Shown here in pieces: positions 59,391 through 64,000 of a stretch of DNA of 64,000 nucleotides. Each line of letters starts with the position of its first letter. Within the stretch, counting starts at the first letter, position 1. Origin of the DNA: Limanda limanda (Eukaryota; Chordata; Actinopteri; Pleuronectiformes; Pleuronectidae); contig NC_083642.1 in NCBI RefSeq assembly GCF_963576545.1, positions 2,471,188-2,535,187 on the forward strand, in the 5' to 3' direction. Below the pieces are notes generated by a model, which was not told where the DNA came from, searched no databases, and saw only the letters and a program-made list of their open reading frames with translations. Position numbers and translations under genes: made by a program.

Positions 59391-59828
59391 GCTGGTTAGG
59401 GTTTGTGGTTCCGGGCTCGTCCGGCCCCCTGCTGTGTCAGTGCGAGCTGTCAGACACCCGGGGGCAGCACCACTCTCTGTCAGGAGCCTGCTCTGCTCCA
59501 CCTGGGGCTGAGGATCCTTCATCACCTCCAGATCTGCCTTCTCCTCTTCATCCACGCACCCGCGGCGCAGGAGGAGGCGCGATCCGGTGAACTCCAACAC
59601 ACACACACACACACACACACTGACACACACACAGACACACAACCACAAACAAGAAGTGTGATCACAGTCCCGCCTTCCTCCGGAGAGCAACCGAAACAGG
59701 AAACTTGCGCTCCACTCCACCGATGCATCACTCGACTGTCGCGCAGGTTCTTCCTCCTGATCCACGTCTGCTCCTCCGAAGCTTCAGAACCCAGAGGAGC
59801 CGCCAGCAGAACCCTCATCACCTCACAG

Positions 59829-59961
59829 ATGAGCTCCTTTTACGACGAGAAGGACCTGGAGGAAGAGCTCAGTCGGGTCCACTACCCGGAGGACGACCTG
59901 GAGTTCGAGTACCTGTTTGAATATGAGCCGCCGAGCAGCGACTTCGCGGGAGGAGACGCAG
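59829..59961 (+). CDS. nfatc2: nfatc2 coding exon 1 (proximal)
   Basis: Residues 1-44, beginning [20 protein letters not shown]. Phase 1 out at gttggt. A (CA)n run (59599-59640) lies in the presumed 5'UTR. Confidence 0.85.
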
Positions 59962-62867
59962 GTTGGTCCGAGGGTTTGAGTTCAGAGGCGAACATGAGAT
60001 CTGCTGGTTGTTGGTTCATTGTGTTGGAATCGATTTGTTTTGTTTGTGTTGATGCATGAGAAACACAAACAGGAAGTGAGTGTGAGCGGCTTCATGATGT
60101 GGGTTCTGACATCTGATCCCCACCTGAGGATCAGACTTGTCAAATTCCTTGTTTGTGTAAACTTACCTGGACAATAAAACCTGATTCTGACAAGTCCACA
60201 TGAAGAAGCTTTTTACATCTGAAGGGAAAAGTTTTTCATAATAATATATATAAAAATATAAAAAAGGTATAGATGTCATTTAGATACGTGTATTCCAGTG
60301 TCTTTATGAAATATTGTGAACAATCTGTGGCTGTGATAACGTTTATGCTTTTTAAAATGTCGGTGCTAAGTTTGTATCTTTGCCCCCCCCCCATGCAGAT
60401 GACCCCAACCTTGCGTCCCACAAAGTCCTCAGCCCGGACTCGGAGCAGGCCTTCCCCCTGGAGGAGGTCTCCCCGTACGGCCTCAAGTCCTGCAGCCCCC
60501 CCTACTCGGGGCACCACACCGAGGGTCTCTCGGGATACGACAACCAGGAGGCCAGGAACTACCTGGACAGCACGCGGCCCGCCGGCCTGGCGCTGAGCCC
60601 GCGGATCGAGATCACGCCGTCCCGCGAGCACTACAGCCACGGCCGGGACTCGCTGCAGAACCAGCACCTGAACCTCAGCCCCCGGCCCACCCTCACCGTG
60701 CCGGGCCACGAGAACCTGGCCTACCGCGAGCCGCAGTGCCTGAGTCCGGCCAGCAGCAACTCCTCCGCCAGCTGGCACTCGGAGAACTACTCGCCCTGGA
60801 CGTCCCCCTGCGTGTCCCCCGGCAGCGGACAGAACCCCGGTGACCTTTGCCCCCGGCTGCAGAACATCCACACTGGCTCGCCACGCACCTCGCCGGGCAC
60901 CTCCCCCCGCAGCAGCCTAGCCGAGGACGGCCTGGGCACGCGCTCGCCCTCCTCCCGCCCCGGCTCCCGCTCCACCTCCCCCCAGGGCAAGCGCACCTAC
61001 GACATGTACAGGAACCCGGGCCTGGTCCCGGGTCATCGCTCCCGTAGCCCCTCCCCCCTCAGCCGCCACGAGGATCACAACATCAGCGCCCACTACACAC
61101 ACAGCAGCCTGGCCGACGCCATGAACGGCTTCGGCGCCGGTCAGCCCGGCCTGATGCCCACGAAGATCGTCAAGACGTCCAACCAGGTGTACGCCCTCTA
61201 CCCAGAGAACCACCTCGAAGGGAACTTCCTGGTTTCCTGCGACCAGGACGTGAAGAAACCCGCGGCCGAGCCGTTCTACGTCATCCCGCCCATCTGGTCC
61301 AAGCCGCTGGTTTCCAGCATCTGCAGGTAAAACCATCAGTTCAGGCCTCATCCCTTCAGCCAGGATGGAGAGGAAATGGGTTTGGTAGTTTTTGTGGATT
61401 AAGAAACAGAGATAACATGTTCTCCTCTGGCAGAGCTAATAACCAGTTAGACCAGAGGAGAATAAACCAGAAGAAAAGCAAAGTTAAACTACATGTAACT
61501 GTTTCAATGCCGTGAATTGCTTCCTGTGAGTTTCACCTCTGGTTTTGGCCAAATAATTTTCCATCTGAATCATATGTTGTGTCTTCTGGCCTGAAAAAGA
61601 TCCCTGAATCAATTTTTTCAAAACGAACATTATGCAAACTTGCTTTAGAGTTTTCAATTAACTTAACAGCAAACTGCAAGTCTCTGGACTGAGGAGAAAA
61701 CCCAGTTAAACACGGGGAGAACATTCAAACTCCACAAGGAAAGAATCAGGACTCTCCAAGGATCAAGAAATTATATTTTATGTGTAATTAACAACATTAT
61801 ATCTTGTTCGTTAATAATCAGTGACTTGTAGAGTTGCTCGTTTGGCAATTTTTATTTCCTAAAATGTCAAACTTTAAAATATACTTCTACATGCAGTTCA
61901 TACTCAACGTTATATATGACAAGAAATCAGTAAACCCATCAGGAAGCCAGAGCTCACAAGATAAACTCAGATGTTCTGCTCATAATCTTGATCAGTTTTC
62001 AGAATCAGAATCAGAATCAGAAGGTATTTATTGCCAAGTAGGTTTACACCGACCTGGAATATGCTCTGGTTATTGGTGCATACAATGAACATAGAAACAT
62101 AAAAACACAATAAATACACCATACATAAGAAAAACAATAAAAAAAATATATATATTTACTCACTATTTACTTCTTATTAACTCACTTTTTCTAATATTTA
62201 TACAAAGTAACATTTATTTAGACATAAAGATATCTATATAAAAAGATATAAAAGATATAAAAAGTGAAGTAAAAAGTGAAATGCAAAATACAAAACAGTG
62301 AACAGTGTCAAATTGCAATATGCAATGTAATGCAGTATAATATAATATCATATAACATGTGTGTAACATGCTCTGGTTATCGTTGCATACAATGAACATA
62401 GAAACATAAAAACATAATAAATACACCACACATAAGAAAAATAATATATATTTACTCACTATTCACTTCTTATTTACTCACTTTTTCTAATATTTATACA
62501 AAGTAACATCTATTTAGACATAAACATATCTATAGAAAAATATAGAAATATATAAAATATATAAAAAGTGAAGTAAAAAGTGAAATGCAAAATACAAAAC
62601 AGTGAACAGTGTCAAATTGCAATATGCGATGTAAAGCAGTATAAGATAATCTAACACGTGTTTTGTGGTTCTCCTCTCTCTCCCTTCCCGTGCCGCAGCC
62701 TCCCCGTGGCGTCCCTCCCTCCTCTGGAATGGCCGATGCCGCGGCGCACCGATCAGTACGAGCTGCACATCGACGTGCAGCCCAAGCCGCACCACCGGGC
62801 GCACTACGAGACGGAGGGCAGCCGGGGGGCCGTGAAGGCTCCGACAGGGGGACACCCGGTGGTGCAG
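59829..62867 (+). CDS. nfatc2: NFATC2, N-terminal part (three coding exons, continues past window)
   Basis: Exons 59829-59961, 60399-61326 and 62699-62867 join in frame to 410 codons and the gene continues to the right. NFATC2 is a cytosolic factor that calcineurin dephosphorylates, letting it enter the nucleus and act with AP-1. Seen: acidic N-terminus with [12 protein letters not shown], matching human DELDFSILFDYE; calcineurin docking PRIEIT (residues 112-117); serine-proline boxes ([41 protein letters not shown]); start of the Rel domain, SLPPLEWP and the DNA-contact loop [15 protein letters not shown] (387-401). The start at 59829 is chosen because similarity begins there, although the frame stays open upstream to 59403. 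Synteny and the exon 3 match favour nfatc2 over other NFATs; an a/b paralogue label cannot be given. Confidence 0.93.
59962..60398 (+). other. nfatc2: nfatc2 intron before shared exon
   Basis: Holds a short retroelement-like tail (acaataaaacctgattctga, 60171-60190) and a C-run at the acceptor. Nothing else recognised. Confidence 0.5.
60399..61326 (+). CDS. nfatc2: nfatc2 coding exon 2 (regulatory region)
   Basis: Residues 45-353, the calcineurin-binding and serine-rich regulatory region. GC-rich and proline-rich like its human counterpart. Phase 1/2. Confidence 0.95.
61339..61932 (-). repeat. Composite repeat, copy 2 (reverse)
   Basis: Inverted counterpart of 55039-55731; begins only 12 bases after the exon 2 donor. 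The 11-bp stem recurs at about 61421-61463. Confidence 0.85.
61998..62640 (-). repeat. Retroelement tail plus 309-bp tandem duplication
   Basis: A reverse GATTCT tail (cagaatcagaatcagaagg, tatttattgccaagtaggtt) leads into a unit starting atgctctggttat at about 62060 that recurs at about 62369. Confidence 0.8.
62699..62867 (+). CDS. nfatc2: nfatc2 coding exon 3 (start of Rel domain)
   Basis: Residues 354-410, [13 protein letters not shown] ... [20 protein letters not shown] ... GGHPVVQ. Nearly identical to human NFATC2. Phase 2/0. Confidence 0.97.
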
Positions 62868-62931
62868 GTACGACCCCGAACACGTGTCGGTGCAGACCAG
62901 GTGGCGTCCGGTGTTCCCCCCCCCCCTCAGA

Positions 62932-63502
62932 CCCGGTGTAACAGGCCATAGCATACCCCCAGACCGGACTATACCCGGGGTTAAAGGGGCAATTCATACC
63001 CCTCAGGCCAGATTCTACCCTTATGATATCAGAAGTGTTGAATCATATACACAAGAATTACTTAATTTTTCAACATTTTATTGGGGGTTCAGCTTCGTCA
63101 GGTGAATTAAGGGAGAAAGCGAACTCACTTAAATCTTTAAACTCTAAAACATAGACTTTTATTACTTCAACCAGAAAACTGATAACAACATCAAAACATC
63201 CACAAAGATCAAAGCACTTCTGAGTAGTGTTACACACTCAAATAAAAGCACAAAACATAATGCAATTGTAACATAATGTAACAAAAGTCATAACTTTATC
63301 TTAAACTTCAACTTCTAAGACTAAACAAGTCCTCGCTACAATATCAATGTTCAGAGTTAAACACTGATAACAACATCAAAATGACCAGGATTGTTTTCAA
63401 GATGAAGTGCATGTTATCCCCCCCGTGGTGAATACTCTGACCCGGGCCAAAGTGTACCCGGGTTTAATGTGGGCGGGGCTTCGTTTGTCCTGTTACACCG
63501 GG
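62932..63502. mobile_element. Candidate transposon with 14-bp inverted ends
   Basis: CCCGGTGTAACAGG at 62932-62945 is exactly inverted at 63489-63502. The interior has related phrases near both ends (actatacccgggg; gtgtacccgggtt). No clear target duplication and no transposase frame. Confidence 0.5.
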
Positions 63503-63763
63503 ACGCCTCACATGTGAGAGGTGAGGATATATCATCATGCACTCTGCGGTTTTGGTTCCCTCTTGAGTTACTTTCCCTTCTTCAAACAAGCAAATCATAA
63601 GGGACCCGACCTCAGACATGTGACGCTCTGTAGCCCCCCGCCCCCCCGTAGCCTGGTCACAGCCCCCCCGAGCGGAGCTGGGGTCAGCGGGCAACACACA
63701 GGCCCTCAGATTCCCTTTTTTAAAATCCTGCCCTCCAGCTTAAAATAGTCCTGAGCGGTGTGT

Positions 63764-63807
<44 letters not shown>

Positions 63808-64000
63808 TGACCACACAAACACGCCTGTGTCCGTGTTGTCGCTCACTTCCTCTTACACGCCGGTGTGTTGACTGTGGCGCTCGCACCAGGAAGCTGGTTC
63901 ACAGCCTCTGGAGACGTATTGTAAAACAGTGTTAACGCCTGCTGCTCAGATTCATGTCGATTGTTGAGGGAAAAACAAAATGAGATTCAAACACAACAAT
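63503..64000 (+). other. nfatc2: nfatc2 intron 3, to window edge
   Basis: Contains (GT)n at 63757-63806; no exon recognised before the edge. Confidence 0.5.

Larger units (their letters stand above)
61327..62698 (+). other. nfatc2: nfatc2 intron 2
   Basis: Filled by the reverse composite repeat (61339-61932), a GATTCT-type tail (61998-62050) and a 309-bp tandem duplication. Confidence 0.75.

Overview
This window is vertebrate nuclear DNA, almost certainly from a ray-finned (teleost) fish. The genes are split by GT-AG introns and encode vertebrate proteins. The intergenic DNA is dense in microsatellites, fish-type LINE/SINE tails and short hAT-type DNA transposons. Nothing in it looks prokaryotic, and there is no operon, phage, CRISPR array or defence system. 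I could run no searches; gene names rest on comparing conceptual translations with human proteins I know, and repeat names rest on recalled teleost consensus tails.

Three genes lie head to tail on the + strand. (1) sall4 (CDS 3671-9802, 4 exons, 1081 aa) is a multi-zinc-finger transcription factor. (2) atp9a (CDS 13026-47606, 28 exons, 1046 aa) is a class-II P4-ATPase of endosomes and the trans-Golgi; every exon could be placed with consistent phases and all key P-type motifs are intact. (3) The 5' part of nfatc2 (59829-62867, three coding exons, gene runs off the right edge) is a calcineurin-regulated Rel-family factor. An additional alternative first coding exon of nfatc2 lies at 57168-57225, behind its own TATA-like element. 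The order and common orientation SALL4-ATP9A-NFATC2 is the same as on human 20q13, so this is a conserved vertebrate block. The three proteins do unrelated jobs; their adjacency is synteny, not a pathway.

Region by region: 1-1150 is transposon debris (LINE tails, a broken BED-finger ORF, a hAT-like terminus). 1467-3332 is a 1.9-kb CTCC-rich minisatellite that ends at the sall4 promoter. 9803 to about 11360 is the sall4 3'UTR, followed by AT-rich repeats up to the CpG-rich atp9a promoter (about 12890-13470). The atp9a introns hold a 770-bp tandem repeat, two hAT-type elements with visible target-site duplications, a foldback element, perfect long hairpins, several 180-570 bp tandem duplications and a 1.27-kb minisatellite that supplies the last 3' splice site. 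47607-56800 is gene-poor, with a TAGG higher-order array at 51.4-52.2 kb. 57960-59390 is a purine-rich satellite with palindromes between the two nfatc2 first exons.

The most interesting items are the nfatc2 alternative first exon, the overlapping perfect hairpins in atp9a intron 12, the short hAT element that still carries an intact BED finger, the minisatellite-derived splice acceptor of atp9a exon 28, and an inverted repeat pair flanking the first nfatc2 exons. I found no evidence of a wholly new biological system.
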